Shown: piece by piece, positions 1 through 9,858 of the stretch
Layout: each line of letters begins with the position of its first letter
Numbering within the stretch: position 1 is the stretch's first letter
Origin: Novipirellula aureliae
GTDB taxonomy: Bacteria; Planctomycetota; Planctomycetia; Pirellulales; Pirellulaceae
NCBI RefSeq assembly: GCF_007860185.1
Contig: NZ_SJPY01000003.1
Location: forward strand, 496,001-560,000
DNA length: 64,000 bases
Direction: 5' to 3'
Position numbers and translations under genes: made by a program
Notes under the pieces: model-generated
The model's database searches: none
What the model saw: the letters and a program-made list of their open reading frames with translations, nothing else
What the model was told of the DNA's origin: nothing

Positions 1-103
1 TGGACGTGCCCGCGATCTTCAACGCTTCGGGTTTGATACCATCAAGTGGCTGGGCTAAAACGTGGTCGCGGCGAACCTCTAGTATTCGATGCTCGGTTTG
101 CAT
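1..103 (-). CDS. N-terminal fragment of an unidentified protein (runs off left edge)
   Basis: An ATG on the minus strand at 101-103 opens a frame that stays open to the window edge (34 codons, beginning MQTEHRILEVRRDHV). It is too short to assign to a family. The call rests only on an open frame with an ATG start, so it may not be a gene. Confidence 0.3.
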   Translation of the reverse strand, partial: MQTEHRILEVRRDHVLAQPLDGIKPEALKIAGTS

Positions 104-296
104 AGTGAATTCGTGTCAGGGCTTGGTGAAATAACCAAATTGGGAATGGGGAGTGGAGCCTAGTGTCCTACAATTCTCCAGTGGAATGCCTCGCTTTTCA
201 AGGTCCCCGCCCCCGTTTCAGGCATTCGGCTTGGCCAGCATGGACCGATCTCGAAACAAAGTGATGGTTACCACTTACCAAAAGTGATCGCACTTT

Positions 297-1386
297 TTTG
301 CTGCGTTAGCGACTCACCATTTGGCAGCGGATGCAGCGGGCGTCGATTCGACCAGCACCGTCGTACCAGACAGCGAGAATGATCTCCAAAATTCTCAGCA
401 AGTCGGCCACCATCGCGCAATCACGCATCGACCGAATAACCACCACTCGGAAGGGCTCTCCAGAATTCGCACCAACTCGGCCGCGCACCCCTCAGCGGAA
501 CTAATAATCCCTACAGTCACAATTCGGCCAAAACTACGACATCAAAAAAGCCGGTAACATTTTGGCCGAAAACCGAAGATCAAACCTGACCCCCGCGAAG
601 CGATTCCTTTCATCGAATAGTATGAACACCAGTCCGACACTGCGCAGCGATGTCCTCAATGGACGCTCCGTGCTCGAGTTTGACGGCAATGATCTGATGG
701 TCTCGTCGGCCAGTGGCAGTCTGATGGATCCTGGCGCTGGCTTGACGATGTTCTACGTCGCGACCGGAGATCAGTCGGGGGACGTTGCGGCACGCTTGTT
801 CCAATTCGGCAGTTCAACGAACAATTCAGGCGAGATCGTCGCGGCGGATCTTTCCACCACCGATGGCGAGCAGAGCGGATTTCGATTTAACAACGGGGCG
901 GCTCTCTACGATGCGCCGATCGATCCGGATGCGTTTCCTATTGGCATCCTGCGAGTCATCCCTGGTGAGGGTCACAACGAAGCCCAGTTTTTCGTCAATG
1001 GCTTGATGGATGAAAATCGCTTTACCGGAAACGGCAACAATCCGAACAACACGATCATGCTAACCGATAACGATCTGGAGTTGATTCTCGGAACCGGTCG
1101 AGGCGACGATGGTGGTATCTTTAGCGGCGACTTTTTCGTTGGCCAGTTAGCAGAGTTAGCGATCTACGACCGGGCACTCACGACGCTGGAAATGAATCTG
1201 GTAGGAAACTATTTTTCAAACGAATATGACTTAGCGTTCCAATACAACTTGGATGCTTTCGTCGTCGCGATCCCCGAGCCATCCTCGGTCCTGTGGATTG
1301 CCATGTTTGGCGGTTGGATTGTGATGCGTCGAAGAAAAACGATGTATCACTTTCCCCCTCTTCGTTCGAAGCCAATCATCGTCTGA
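297..1386 (+). pseudogene. Disrupted LamG/concanavalin-like PEP-CTERM protein
   Basis: The 3' part (about 562-1386) encodes a jelly-roll-type lectin-like domain (SVLEFDGNDLMV, GLTMFYVATGD, LAELAIYDRALTTLEMN). It ends in a PEP-CTERM tail: the PEP motif, a hydrophobic stretch and a terminal RRRK cluster, a signal for exosortase-type sorting in Gram-negative envelopes. The expected start of the same domain (HHLAADAAGVDSTSTVVP) lies upstream at about 315-370 in another frame. The two halves are separated by about 180 bp of unrelated sequence containing half of a REP-like palindrome (568-602). I read this as one gene broken by an insertion or deletion. The 562-1386 part alone would need a TTG start and would lack a signal peptide. 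The PEP-CTERM end is clear; the joining of the two halves is inference. Confidence 0.55.
568..602 (+). repeat. Half of a REP-like palindrome (right arm)
   Basis: Positions 568-600 match the right arm of the complete palindrome at 10262-10294 almost base for base (gaaaaccgaa...gacccccgcgaag). No left arm is present upstream. It lies exactly where the lectin-like frame resumes. Confidence 0.7.
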
Positions 1387-1422
1387 ATGAGGCCGAACGC
1401 GTCGACATGTCGAACCCATCTG

Positions 1423-2760
1423 CTAAAAAAGTCCATGTCGTTCGCCTTCATACTCTTTGCCTGTTCCAAGTACATTGAAATAGCTGTCACGCTGGCTATG
1501 GAAGACTTGCTGTTGTACGCCCACTGAAACTAATGCGATTGGCTGATGAACAATTGACTGCTGGTTTGGTAAGACGGAATTCAATGGATCGACTCTTTGT
1601 ACGCTTAGGTGGTTGATCACCTGCAACGCATCGAGTGCCGTATGCTGCATATCTCCATTAACATCTAGAAATGGTTTTGCCGCTTGCGAGTCAAGACCCA
1701 GCGTGCGAGCTTTCAAATCTTCGAGATAATTGATGCCCACCAGCGCGTCCAACGCAGTCACCTCACCATCCGCGTTCACATCAAAACGATCGCGAGTGTT
1801 GGTAAAGGGTGTCGAATCGACCGAGTAAAAGAGGTAAGTGACGATTTGCTCGTCATGCGTGATCGCTTGGCCGCCAATGTAAAGCTCGGTCAATCCGTCG
1901 GACGCTACTTTCGATGCAGTCAGCAAATCGCTCAATCCAAAATCGGAAAGGTTGACGTCATTTTGTTGAAGCAACATCTCAAAATCTCCGAACTCACCGA
2001 CGTTTGCATTGAGAAGACTTGCAGCGTGGAAAGAATCAAAGAACAAATCGGCTCCGTCCGCTGATCCTGCGATCGTGACACCTGTTGATGAAGCGATGTC
2101 GAAACCATCCGCAACCCCAAGCTCGCGGCGAAAATCGCGTGTGGAAAGAGACCAGTTCCCGAGCAGCGAGTCGTCGCCTTGCGAGTAGAGAACAGTCAAA
2201 ACGACTTCGCCACTGCCGTCACCCGCCAGACGATGAGCGACGATCTCGCCAAAGAACGGTTCGTTATCGACCGAATGATCGGGTGGCTTGAGAAGCTGCA
2301 CCTCGCCAACTTGATAGTTGGCGGAATCAACCTCAACGAATGCGGGGCGACCTTCCGTATTCATTCCATAGACAAGTGATATCGATGTTGCTTCTGAAGG
2401 GCGTATGAAATTGTTTGCGGTAGTAAGCGGTATTGGGATTGATGTTTCGCCGATCCAAAGTTTGGGTTTTCCCTCGTCATCACCGAGTTTTAGCTGCTCA
2501 TCTTCGGATGGAACGCCTTCGGTAAACGGGCCAACAGGTCCAAGGGCGTTGTCGATAGAAACACGAACCGTCTTCGGGAGGTCCGTGACATCACTTCCAA
2601 CAACTTGTAGCGATCCTTTAGCAGCCGGCTCTGCGAAATGAGCATCAAGCGTTTCGATCGAGGCGATTTCGTCGACCAACAGAAGCCCCATCGTGACTGC
2701 CAGCGGGATCCGGCTTTCAAGTATTTGGATTCCCCGTCGTTTTCTACGTGATCTTGACAT
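1423..2760 (-). CDS. Secreted protein with C-terminal dockerin-type module
   Basis: A 445-residue protein. It opens with an Arg/Lys-rich leader and an LESR-PLAV motif (about residues 14-22), the planctomycete version of the LEPR-type signal of surface proteins. Near residues 325-385 are two EF-hand-like calcium loops of dockerin type I (DVNADGEVTALDAL and DVNGDMQHTALDAL). The middle is not recognised. Dockerins bind cohesins or act as calcium-stabilised modules; here a role at the cell surface is inferred. About 60 residues follow the dockerin. It is convergent with the PEP-CTERM pseudogene and divergent from the giant gene at 3027, with about 270 bp between the two starts. Confidence 0.8.
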   Translation of the reverse strand: MSRSRRKRRGIQILESRIPLAVTMGLLLVDEIASIETLDAHFAEPAAKGSLQVVGSDVTDLPKTVRVSIDNALGPVGPFTEGVPSEDEQLKLGDDEGKPKLWIGETSIPIPLTTANNFIRPSEATSISLVYGMNTEGRPAFVEVDSANYQVGEVQLLKPPDHSVDNEPFFGEIVAHRLAGDGSGEVVLTVLYSQGDDSLLGNWSLSTRDFRRELGVADGFDIASSTGVTIAGSADGADLFFDSFHAASLLNANVGEFGDFEMLLQQNDVNLSDFGLSDLLTASKVASDGLTELYIGGQAITHDEQIVTYLFYSVDSTPFTNTRDRFDVNADGEVTALDALVGINYLEDLKARTLGLDSQAAKPFLDVNGDMQHTALDALQVINHLSVQRVDPLNSVLPNQQSIVHQPIALVSVGVQQQVFHSQRDSYFNVLGTGKEYEGERHGLF

Positions 2761-3026
2761 CGTGATTCCAGCAAGTGGAGTAAGTACATTGGATTGGAAA
2801 ATGATAAATCAACCTGATTCCTCTACGTCCTCATGACAAGCCAATTTAATCATTCAACCGTATCAGCAGCATCTTGGAAATGCGACGAATAGTCGCACTC
2901 TTATTTCGCCGTTGTCAGCATCTTAATGGTTGCAGTAGCGAGTATTGGGCCATAGCATAATAATTGTGGTGGAAAGGAATCACTGCTGAGTTTTCCAGAA
3001 CGATCTTACCGGGGAAGAGAGCAAAC

Positions 3027-6000
3027 ATGCGTTTTACAAGAAAGCGCAAATGGGATCGCCGACGCAAAACCAATAATCTGGCCCGCCGAAGAAGGCTGGC
3101 GGAGACGCTAGAGCCTCGGATGATGTTGGCGGCCAACGCACTGGAAGGCGTATTCGCCCAACTCACCGGTCAAGTTGATCCAACTGTAGATCATGGAATC
3201 AAATCCGTCGAGGTCGACGTCCGTAGCGACCAGCTCTCAATCAGCCGGGGCAAGGCGATTTTAGGCTTTGTCGTTCAAAGCGGCGATGACGCATGGCAGC
3301 CAAGCTCGATGCAGTTCTTTGATACGCAAGGTAATTTCGTTGATCCGCTATTAAGTCGTCAGCCCCACGCCAACTCCAGATTGGTCCTACTGGAACTGGC
3401 GGACGGCCAATATCGCATCGACATTGGGCTTGACGGCTTATCTACGGCATCCACCTTCATGCTCTCTTCTTACTTGGTCGGCGATATCGATGGAGATGCG
3501 GACACCGATGCCGACGACATGAACCAACTCCGTTCGCTTTACGGCCAATTTGAGACGGAGATGCCACTTGCCGTCGATGCAAATCAAGATGGTCGCGTCA
3601 CGCTGTTCGATATGAACTTGGCTCGGCGTAACGAACGACGCAGTGCGTCCCATACCGCAGCCGGATTCGTTCCAATCGCAAGCGGCGGAGTTGAGAGAGC
3701 CACGGGGGCTGTCACTCCAGTCGGACAATACGACGAGACGCTGCCTGGGCAATTTATCGAATTAGACGATGGAACGTGGCAACAAGTGGCCGCAGAGCCT
3801 TCCACCGGACTATCGATTAGCAACGTGACGATCACGGAAGGTGACGATGGTCAATCGATGGCTGTTTTTCACGTACGACTATCGGAACCTGTTGCCCACA
3901 CGGTCACCGTTGATTATCAAACCAACCCCGTGACTGCTAACGCTGGCGAAGATTTCAGCCCGCGATCCGGTACGCTGTCGTTCGCTCCAGGATCGATTCG
4001 ACAAGCGATCGAAGTTCCAATCTTGGCCGACGAGTTCAGCGAACAAACCGAACTCTTCCACGTCGAGTTATTTGCTGCAAGCGGTGCGAGGGTCGTTGAC
4101 TCAGTAGGCGAGGCATGGATCTTCGACGACGATGAAAACCAAAATGACGTACTCGACATTAGCAAGTATCCAATTCCCTCAATCCATGTCGATGACATCG
4201 CCATCGATCCACGATCGGACGCCGCCTACTTTACTATCACGATGGCCAAAGCGGTCTCGTACCCAGTGTCGCTTAACTACCAAACGTTGGGCGGAACCGC
4301 CAGAGCGGGTCAGGATTACCAACAAGTCAATGATCGCGTCACCATTCGCGCTGGTCAAACGTCTGCAAAAGTAGGTGTGCCCATTTTGACCGACGAGTGG
4401 GAACGGACGAGTGAGTGGTTCACGCTGCGGTTGTATGATCTACAACACGGAAACCCTGTTGCCCAAACCGCTTGGGGCACCATCGAAGCCGACGATTTGT
4501 TCGTCACCGACGAGCCCCGAAAGGTATCAGAATTTGTCGGAATCTTGAACCGTTCCTCGGAAGTCGATCAACTTGATATTCGCGTGACTCGAAAAGATGG
4601 CATGGGCGGCGACGTAGCCGACGAACCGTCACGACTCGCATTCCATCTGTTCGATCGCGATGGAAACCATGGACTCGATCCCGCGCAGGTACGGCTGATC
4701 GCCGAGTCGGGTGAAGAGGTCGATGTTGTCTTTGCCGAAAACGATTGGCTAGGCAATGAAGACAGTCTACTTGTAGCCGACGTGCTGCCTGGCAACTACC
4801 GGATGGAAATTAGGGGACAAACCGTAAGCCGCCAGCAATATCAAATCGACGTTTATGGTCTCGATTCCCGTTCAGTAAACATTCAATTAGGCGAAAGCAT
4901 TTCCGATGCAATCGTTGTTCCATCAACAGGCTATTCAGAAAACCTTCCAATGCGATTCTTTGAATCCGCAGCAGGTGCGTTAATTCAAGACGGCGGCGGA
5001 ACGGCCGAGGCGGGAGGAAGTGACGGCCTAGTTTGGCCTGGTAACCGTACGTATGCGTTTACATGGACATACCGGGAGGCGAGCTATACGAATTCCTTGA
5101 GCGTGTTCCGTGTCGATGACGCCTCGGGCCAACTACTGCGAAACGGCCAGTGGATCCATCCCGACGCCTCCGAGCAATACATCAACTCAATTTCGGACAC
5201 TTCTCTCGTCTTCGATGGGACGGAATTGAAAAATCCTTATCTTTCCGGCGATGGTCATACTCAAATGGTGACCATTCCAGCCGATTGGCCGTACTTCTCG
5301 GTTCGGTTGGGCAGCCCCGACGGAACGTGGTATCCGTATAGTTCGTTGAACTCAGACGACTACGGACATTTTGAAGGGTTGGGAATTGAAGACCTCGATG
5401 TTAGTAAGCACAATCGCGATGGCGAACCTGACCACGACGATATGGTTTTTCATGCCGAAGCCGCCTTTGTGGACGTCGATGTCGACAGCAATAACGACGG
5501 AGTCGTTACGGAAGCCGACGACATTCTCATCGACGACGGCCAATCAGAAAAGGTTCAACTCGAAGAGCAGGCTCCCGGTAAAATCCTGGCGGTTGGTCAA
5601 GATCAACGCAAAGAGGTGAAATTGAACGCCACCATTCCATCGGCGATCAATAGTGGCTACACCGTCTCGTTGTCGTTCGGGTCTCACATCAAGCTATTCA
5701 AGAGCGGTCCGTCGGCTGCCGGAAGTCCACCGAGCGAAGATGAGATTCTAGCGGGAGAACTAACGGATTCGACACAGTTGACGATCGACGAAGTCTTAGC
5801 AGGCGTAACCGTCTACATGGACGGCGTCAGTCTGGGAGCCGATTCGATCACGTTGGAAGTCAATGGAACGATCAACATACTGGTTGACAACGAGGAAGAA
5901 GAGCAAGTAGCGGCAACCGAGGACGTCACGCTCACCGACTTTGCCGTCGTAAATGTTGCTCTCGATCTAGATATCGACAGCGACAATAACGATGGATTCA

Positions 6001-7730
6001 GTACTCCGGAAAGAAGCGATCTTGAAGAACAGTTAGAAACTCAAGCAGGAGCAACCGGGAAGTTGGTTCGAGTCAATCTCAATGATTCGGACGGTGATGC
6101 TATCCCCGATTTTGCCGATCCGATCGTCGACGGTGAACATTTTGTCCCTGTCGTTATTGACTTTGGCTCAGTCATCGATCCGTCGATTGCAACCGTTAGA
6201 TTTGAATATTCGGATTCAGATCCAAGCGACATCACGACACTTCCCTCTGGCGAATACTCTCGCCCCGTTGGCGCTTCGAGGATTTGGGGGAAAGACAGCT
6301 ATGAAAATCGCAATTTTGAAAACTTGGCGGATGGAGGAGACTTTATTGCCGCGACGACAACGTACGCCGTTTCATCCTTGGCAATGAGCGACGGCGTTGC
6401 CACGGTATTCCTTGAAGGTATCGCCGCAAGCGACGATCTTGGAGACCAAGAGATCATCGTTCATGTCGATCCAGACGGCCCAACGGGACCGTTAGGATTT
6501 GAAATCTCAGACTCGATTCGAACAACGAATTTCGACTTCCAATTTGTTCGCGTATTCGATGAAAAAAGGTTGCCCAACCGATCGACAAGAGCAGTTGATT
6601 GGCCAGACGCCAATAGACAATTTGAAGACAACCCGCGATCAGACTACGACAAAACAAGTGTTCCAGGAATCGTGATCGCTGGTTGGGGTGAAGACATGTC
6701 TCGAGTCGACATTACGATCGAAGCTTCGTTTACTCCTTCCGGAATTGGGGATTCGATACTATGGAATGCAGCCTCAAGTAATGGAGTGATGTTGTTAGGA
6801 CCAACACAAGGCACTTTTGACTCTGGATCATTTGCGACCGTTGGTGCCACGCCATCGACATCAATCCGCGCCGTGCATGAGCATCGTGACGACATCGTTG
6901 TTTCCGTAGGATTTGATGATAATGGCGACGGAGTACTTCAAGATAGTGAAAAAGATGTACCCGATTTCGGAAATCGGGTAATAGGCAAGGCAGAGTACGA
7001 TTACTGCCTGGCTAGTCTCGACGCTTGGTGGATCTCTGCTGGTGGAATTTGGTATGGGGATGTGAAAGAACTTCTAGATATCTTCATGGGCACAAACAAC
7101 CTCCCGGATTACGACAGCATGCACACTGTAACCCAAACGTTTGGTGGTACGCATCAGCAGTCCAACGCAAGCGGTTTTGATGAAACCGTCAACCTTAGCT
7201 CAGGCAACATAAAGGAATACGTCTGGGATTCGGACAGCGACTTCAGTAGTGAGGTCCTTGAGAATGACGATTTTTTTGAGACAGTTGTTCGTCCTGCTGT
7301 CGAAGGATTATCGATCGGGCAAGTCTACGCCAATAATCCTGCCCTTTTAGAAAACCTTTTCGTGGTCAATATAAGTAGGGTTGTGGAGTTTTCAGAGGCC
7401 AATGATCCTAATCTGCATTTTTCGTTAAAGCACGCGCACGTCACGTTTCAGTTGTTTGTTTACACGGAGCGAGGAACAACAATTCCTGAGATTACTGGCG
7501 TCTCAGCCGCTGGTAGTGCGACCGATCTGTATGACTTCCGCACATATGGAGAGGATTCCACTCAGGGTTGGGCGTCCCGGATTCAAGCAGCGCACCAAGA
7601 AAATTACCGGGACGCAGGGGAAGTATTTTCCATCCACATTGACCTTGATGTTCCGGAGACTCATTTTTGGCTAGACGTTTTCTACGATGACATGGAGGCC
7701 TTGAAGTCAAAATGGCAAGGGCTATTTTAG
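3027..7730 (+). CDS. Giant surface protein with Calx-beta and dockerin-like modules (1567 aa)
   Basis: I chose the ATG at 3027 because a purine-rich ribosome site (ggggaagaga) precedes it and the protein then starts with the usual leader MRFTRKRKW..., an Arg-rich stretch and LEPRMMLA (about residues 28-35), the planctomycete surface-protein signal. Visible modules: a dockerin-like pair of calcium loops near 150-200 (DIDGDADTDADD, DANQDGRVTLFD); two Calx-beta domains near 264-350 and 384-475 (the VTVDYQTN...A-GEDF pattern and its repeat SLNYQTLGGTARAGQDY); further EF-hand or TSP3-like Asp-rich loops near 818, 1021 and 1297. No catalytic domain is recognised. The likely role is calcium-dependent adhesion or cell-wall structure. 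The frame is intact over 4.7 kb, unlike the broken genes around it. Confidence 0.85.
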   Translation: MRFTRKRKWDRRRKTNNLARRRRLAETLEPRMMLAANALEGVFAQLTGQVDPTVDHGIKSVEVDVRSDQLSISRGKAILGFVVQSGDDAWQPSSMQFFDTQGNFVDPLLSRQPHANSRLVLLELADGQYRIDIGLDGLSTASTFMLSSYLVGDIDGDADTDADDMNQLRSLYGQFETEMPLAVDANQDGRVTLFDMNLARRNERRSASHTAAGFVPIASGGVERATGAVTPVGQYDETLPGQFIELDDGTWQQVAAEPSTGLSISNVTITEGDDGQSMAVFHVRLSEPVAHTVTVDYQTNPVTANAGEDFSPRSGTLSFAPGSIRQAIEVPILADEFSEQTELFHVELFAASGARVVDSVGEAWIFDDDENQNDVLDISKYPIPSIHVDDIAIDPRSDAAYFTITMAKAVSYPVSLNYQTLGGTARAGQDYQQVNDRVTIRAGQTSAKVGVPILTDEWERTSEWFTLRLYDLQHGNPVAQTAWGTIEADDLFVTDEPRKVSEFVGILNRSSEVDQLDIRVTRKDGMGGDVADEPSRLAFHLFDRDGNHGLDPAQVRLIAESGEEVDVVFAENDWLGNEDSLLVADVLPGNYRMEIRGQTVSRQQYQIDVYGLDSRSVNIQLGESISDAIVVPSTGYSENLPMRFFESAAGALIQDGGGTAEAGGSDGLVWPGNRTYAFTWTYREASYTNSLSVFRVDDASGQLLRNGQWIHPDASEQYINSISDTSLVFDGTELKNPYLSGDGHTQMVTIPADWPYFSVRLGSPDGTWYPYSSLNSDDYGHFEGLGIEDLDVSKHNRDGEPDHDDMVFHAEAAFVDVDVDSNNDGVVTEADDILIDDGQSEKVQLEEQAPGKILAVGQDQRKEVKLNATIPSAINSGYTVSLSFGSHIKLFKSGPSAAGSPPSEDEILAGELTDSTQLTIDEVLAGVTVYMDGVSLGADSITLEVNGTINILVDNEEEEQVAATEDVTLTDFAVVNVALDLDIDSDNNDGFSTPERSDLEEQLETQAGATGKLVRVNLNDSDGDAIPDFADPIVDGEHFVPVVIDFGSVIDPSIATVRFEYSDSDPSDITTLPSGEYSRPVGASRIWGKDSYENRNFENLADGGDFIAATTTYAVSSLAMSDGVATVFLEGIAASDDLGDQEIIVHVDPDGPTGPLGFEISDSIRTTNFDFQFVRVFDEKRLPNRSTRAVDWPDANRQFEDNPRSDYDKTSVPGIVIAGWGEDMSRVDITIEASFTPSGIGDSILWNAASSNGVMLLGPTQGTFDSGSFATVGATPSTSIRAVHEHRDDIVVSVGFDDNGDGVLQDSEKDVPDFGNRVIGKAEYDYCLASLDAWWISAGGIWYGDVKELLDIFMGTNNLPDYDSMHTVTQTFGGTHQQSNASGFDETVNLSSGNIKEYVWDSDSDFSSEVLENDDFFETVVRPAVEGLSIGQVYANNPALLENLFVVNISRVVEFSEANDPNLHFSLKHAHVTFQLFVYTERGTTIPEITGVSAAGSATDLYDFRTYGEDSTQGWASRIQAAHQENYRDAGEVFSIHIDLDVPETHFWLDVFYDDMEALKSKWQGLF

Positions 7731-7799
7731 AGTTTTGCCTTTAGTAGTTAAAATAGTTGGTCGAATACAGATGCCATCAGCACTTCCGAATAGACTGAA

Positions 7800-8285
7800 A
7801 TGACCCCGATAGCTAAGAAAAAGATTGCCATCGTTGTTGCGTTGTGCGCCGTTGCGTTTTGCACCGTAGTCTTACTCGTTCGAGCGGAAGTAAAGAACAC
7901 GTTCCAGCATATAGCAACCGTTTCAAATCTCGGGGACGTTAGAGAGGCTTTCGATGCGTTTCAAGAGATCCACGGACGTTGGCCCATCTCAATGGACGAG
8001 GTTTACGGCGATAAATACTTGCTAGAGGGCACGCTCACTCCCGAGCATTGCAGAGATGCATTCGCAAGGGCACCATTCAGATGTGTCACTGGTGAAAATG
8101 TGTATCGTCAGATTGAAAGCGAATACCTACGTCAAGTGCTTGTTATGTCACCAAAATCTTTCAATGATGCGTCATGGCCAAAATCAAAATTAAGAATTTA
8201 TGTCCTCGATTCGCTGGGTGGAATCAGCAAAATCTCTCCATCTGAACTACAGTACGAGCCATTGCACATTAACAAGGCACATTAA
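7800..8285 (+). CDS. Small membrane-anchored protein, unknown function
   Basis: A 161-residue protein with one N-terminal membrane segment (about residues 8-28, IAIVVALCAVAFCTVVLLV) after a Lys-rich start, then a soluble domain. The pattern AFDAFQEIHGRWPISMDEV recalls the helical start of type II pseudopilins and related planctomycete proteins, but no cleavage motif is clear. It is 70 bp downstream of the giant surface gene and may be co-transcribed. Function not recognised. Confidence 0.6.
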   Translation: MTPIAKKKIAIVVALCAVAFCTVVLLVRAEVKNTFQHIATVSNLGDVREAFDAFQEIHGRWPISMDEVYGDKYLLEGTLTPEHCRDAFARAPFRCVTGENVYRQIESEYLRQVLVMSPKSFNDASWPKSKLRIYVLDSLGGISKISPSELQYEPLHINKAH

Positions 8286-8337
8286 CGGGAATCCGAGTCA
8301 GAACTAAGGTGTCAGGAGTCCTTGATTCACAGCCTGA

Positions 8338-8802
8338 GATGCCCCCGATACCCAATCAGGAACGCTTCGCGGGGGTCTGACCCTATGCCATTGTCTGAAC
8401 GCCGGGACGGCAACCGGACCGAAGGGGATTTCAGATGAGGGAATCGTTGATATTGAAACGACATTTCAAGGGATCACACACGATTTTGCGGACGAAGGAC
8501 TGAACACGCTGCTTTCTGGCGTTATTTATCGCGGAAATTATTTGAAGATGAACGACTTTTCGATGGGTATTGATGGTCAGCCAGACTCAACAGATTTCAT
8601 TCGAACGCTGCAGGCTAACGCATCCCGGCAAACCGGTCTGAACCGAATGACAATCGCATTTATTGGGTCAGGTATTATCGTAATGGTAAACGATGAAGTC
8701 ACCTATTCACATGATCTGTTTTTCGGTTCCCTAGGTTCTTTCTTAGTTCAAAGCCATTGGGGCAGTGGAGTCACATTCTCGAATATGTCGGTTAATGTAT
8801 AG
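8338..8802 (+). pseudogene. C-terminal remnant of a lectin-like (LamG/DUF1080-type) protein, copy 1
   Basis: The frame is open from the stop at 8335 to the stop at 8800-8802. Only the part after about 8395 looks like protein (GIVDIETTFQGITHDF... through FLVQSHWGSGVTFSNMSVNV), the closing strands of a concanavalin-like domain. Immediately before it lies a REP-like half-palindrome (8363-8384), so the 5' end is missing. A second, shorter copy of the same C-terminus is at 9707-9856 (FFVQAHWGSGVKFSNMKVS), and each copy directly precedes an FGE-like gene. Confidence 0.6.
8363..8384 (-). repeat. Half of a REP-like palindrome
   Basis: The sequence cgcttcgcgggggtctgaccct matches the outer part of the palindrome arms at 568-602 and 10222-10294 in the opposite orientation. 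It marks the 5' break of the lectin-like remnant. Confidence 0.6.
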
Positions 8803-8806
8803 CTAC

Positions 8807-9706
8807 ATGTCTTTAGTAAACAAACATATACACTTCGTTCGTCGGGTTGGTCTATCCGGCGGGTTAAAACCGGCAATCGCTCTCTGTGCGTCGATCCTTT
8901 TTCTGATGGGATGTCGAGGAAAGCAAGAAGAGGTGGTAGCACCTCGGCAAATGATTGAGCACGCTAAGACTGAGTATATCGAGAACAAATTCGGTATGAA
9001 GTTCATAACAATACCTGCCGGGAAATTTTTGATGGGATCGGATCGGGGAGACGGTTCCGAGCTGCCCCATGTTGTGAGAATCTCGAAACCATTTGCACTC
9101 TCCATAACGCCATTAACCGGTCGCCAATTGTCCCAAATACGAGCGACTAAACAACCAAGCTTACGAGCACTGCCTGATTATGATCGCATGCGAAAAGAGA
9201 GCAATCAACTGAGGGCGGCTCGCGGTCTGCCTATGTTGGAAGGAGAGTCTGCTGTAATTATTGATAGCTGGAACGAGGCATATCAACTTGGTAGAGAATT
9301 AAGCAATCTCGATGATGAGTTTAATTATCGCTTACCAACCGAAGCGGAGTGGGAGTACGCCTGCCGTAGTGGGGATACTCGGGAGGGTCCACCCGTCAGA
9401 GACCCATCCAATTTAAGTGCATGGAAAGTCTCGGCAAACGACCCGAATGCCTTCGGGCTGTATGACATGAAACGCGGACTTGGTGAATATTGTCAGGACT
9501 GGTATTCAGTGCATACCTACGATGCGAAACCGAGCATCGATCCACAAGGGCCTGCTATTAGTACCCATAGCCGAGTCGTTCGGGGAAAGCCGGATTCAGA
9601 AGGCTGCTACAGTTGCTGGAAGCGATTTTCCGCTCAGCCACAGGGAGATGAAGAAATGATGACCACCGTTCGATTTGTCCTAGAAAAGAAAGTGGATCCG
9701 CAATAA
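8807..9706 (+). CDS. Lipoprotein with formylglycine-generating-enzyme (SUMF1-like) domain
   Basis: The ATG at 8807 lies 4 nt after the previous stop; an earlier in-frame start at 8765 would overlap it. The N-terminus has a membrane segment ending in a lipobox (FLMGC), so export and lipidation are likely. The rest follows the FGE-sulfatase fold: NKFGMKFITIPAGKFLMGS, YRLPTEAEWEYACRSGD, NAFGLYDM...YCQDWY. The usual GNVWEW motif is degenerate (KRGLGEY) and the C-terminal RGGSW/R-ACR region is eroded (VVRGKPDSEGCYSCW). It is therefore probably not an active sulfatase-modifying enzyme but a planctomycete FGE-fold protein of unknown role, possibly decaying. It forms a tandem pair with the shortened copy at 9859. 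Confidence 0.75.
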   Translation: MSLVNKHIHFVRRVGLSGGLKPAIALCASILFLMGCRGKQEEVVAPRQMIEHAKTEYIENKFGMKFITIPAGKFLMGSDRGDGSELPHVVRISKPFALSITPLTGRQLSQIRATKQPSLRALPDYDRMRKESNQLRAARGLPMLEGESAVIIDSWNEAYQLGRELSNLDDEFNYRLPTEAEWEYACRSGDTREGPPVRDPSNLSAWKVSANDPNAFGLYDMKRGLGEYCQDWYSVHTYDAKPSIDPQGPAISTHSRVVRGKPDSEGCYSCWKRFSAQPQGDEEMMTTVRFVLEKKVDPQ

Positions 9707-9856
9707 TATACCGAGTTGGTGGATGGTGCAAACCATGTTTGGATCAATAATTGGTTGGCGTATTCGGATGATTCATTTACGATACCCCTTGGCCGGTTTT
9801 TTGTTCAAGCTCATTGGGGCAGCGGAGTTAAGTTCTCGAACATGAAGGTCAGCTAA
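9707..9856 (+). pseudogene. C-terminal remnant of a lectin-like protein, copy 2
   Basis: The frame after the preceding stop encodes ELVDGANHVWINNWLAYSDD and ends FFVQAHWGSGVKFSNMKVS, clearly paralogous to the end of the remnant at 8338-8802. There is no start codon for a full protein. It lies between the two FGE-like genes, showing that the lectin-tail plus FGE pair was duplicated in tandem and that most of the second lectin gene was lost. Confidence 0.6.
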
Positions 9857-9858
9857 TT

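Noticed and set aside
8807-9706. Active sulfatase-modifying enzyme
   Set aside because: The GNVWEW and C-terminal active-site regions are degenerate and no sulfatase gene is close.
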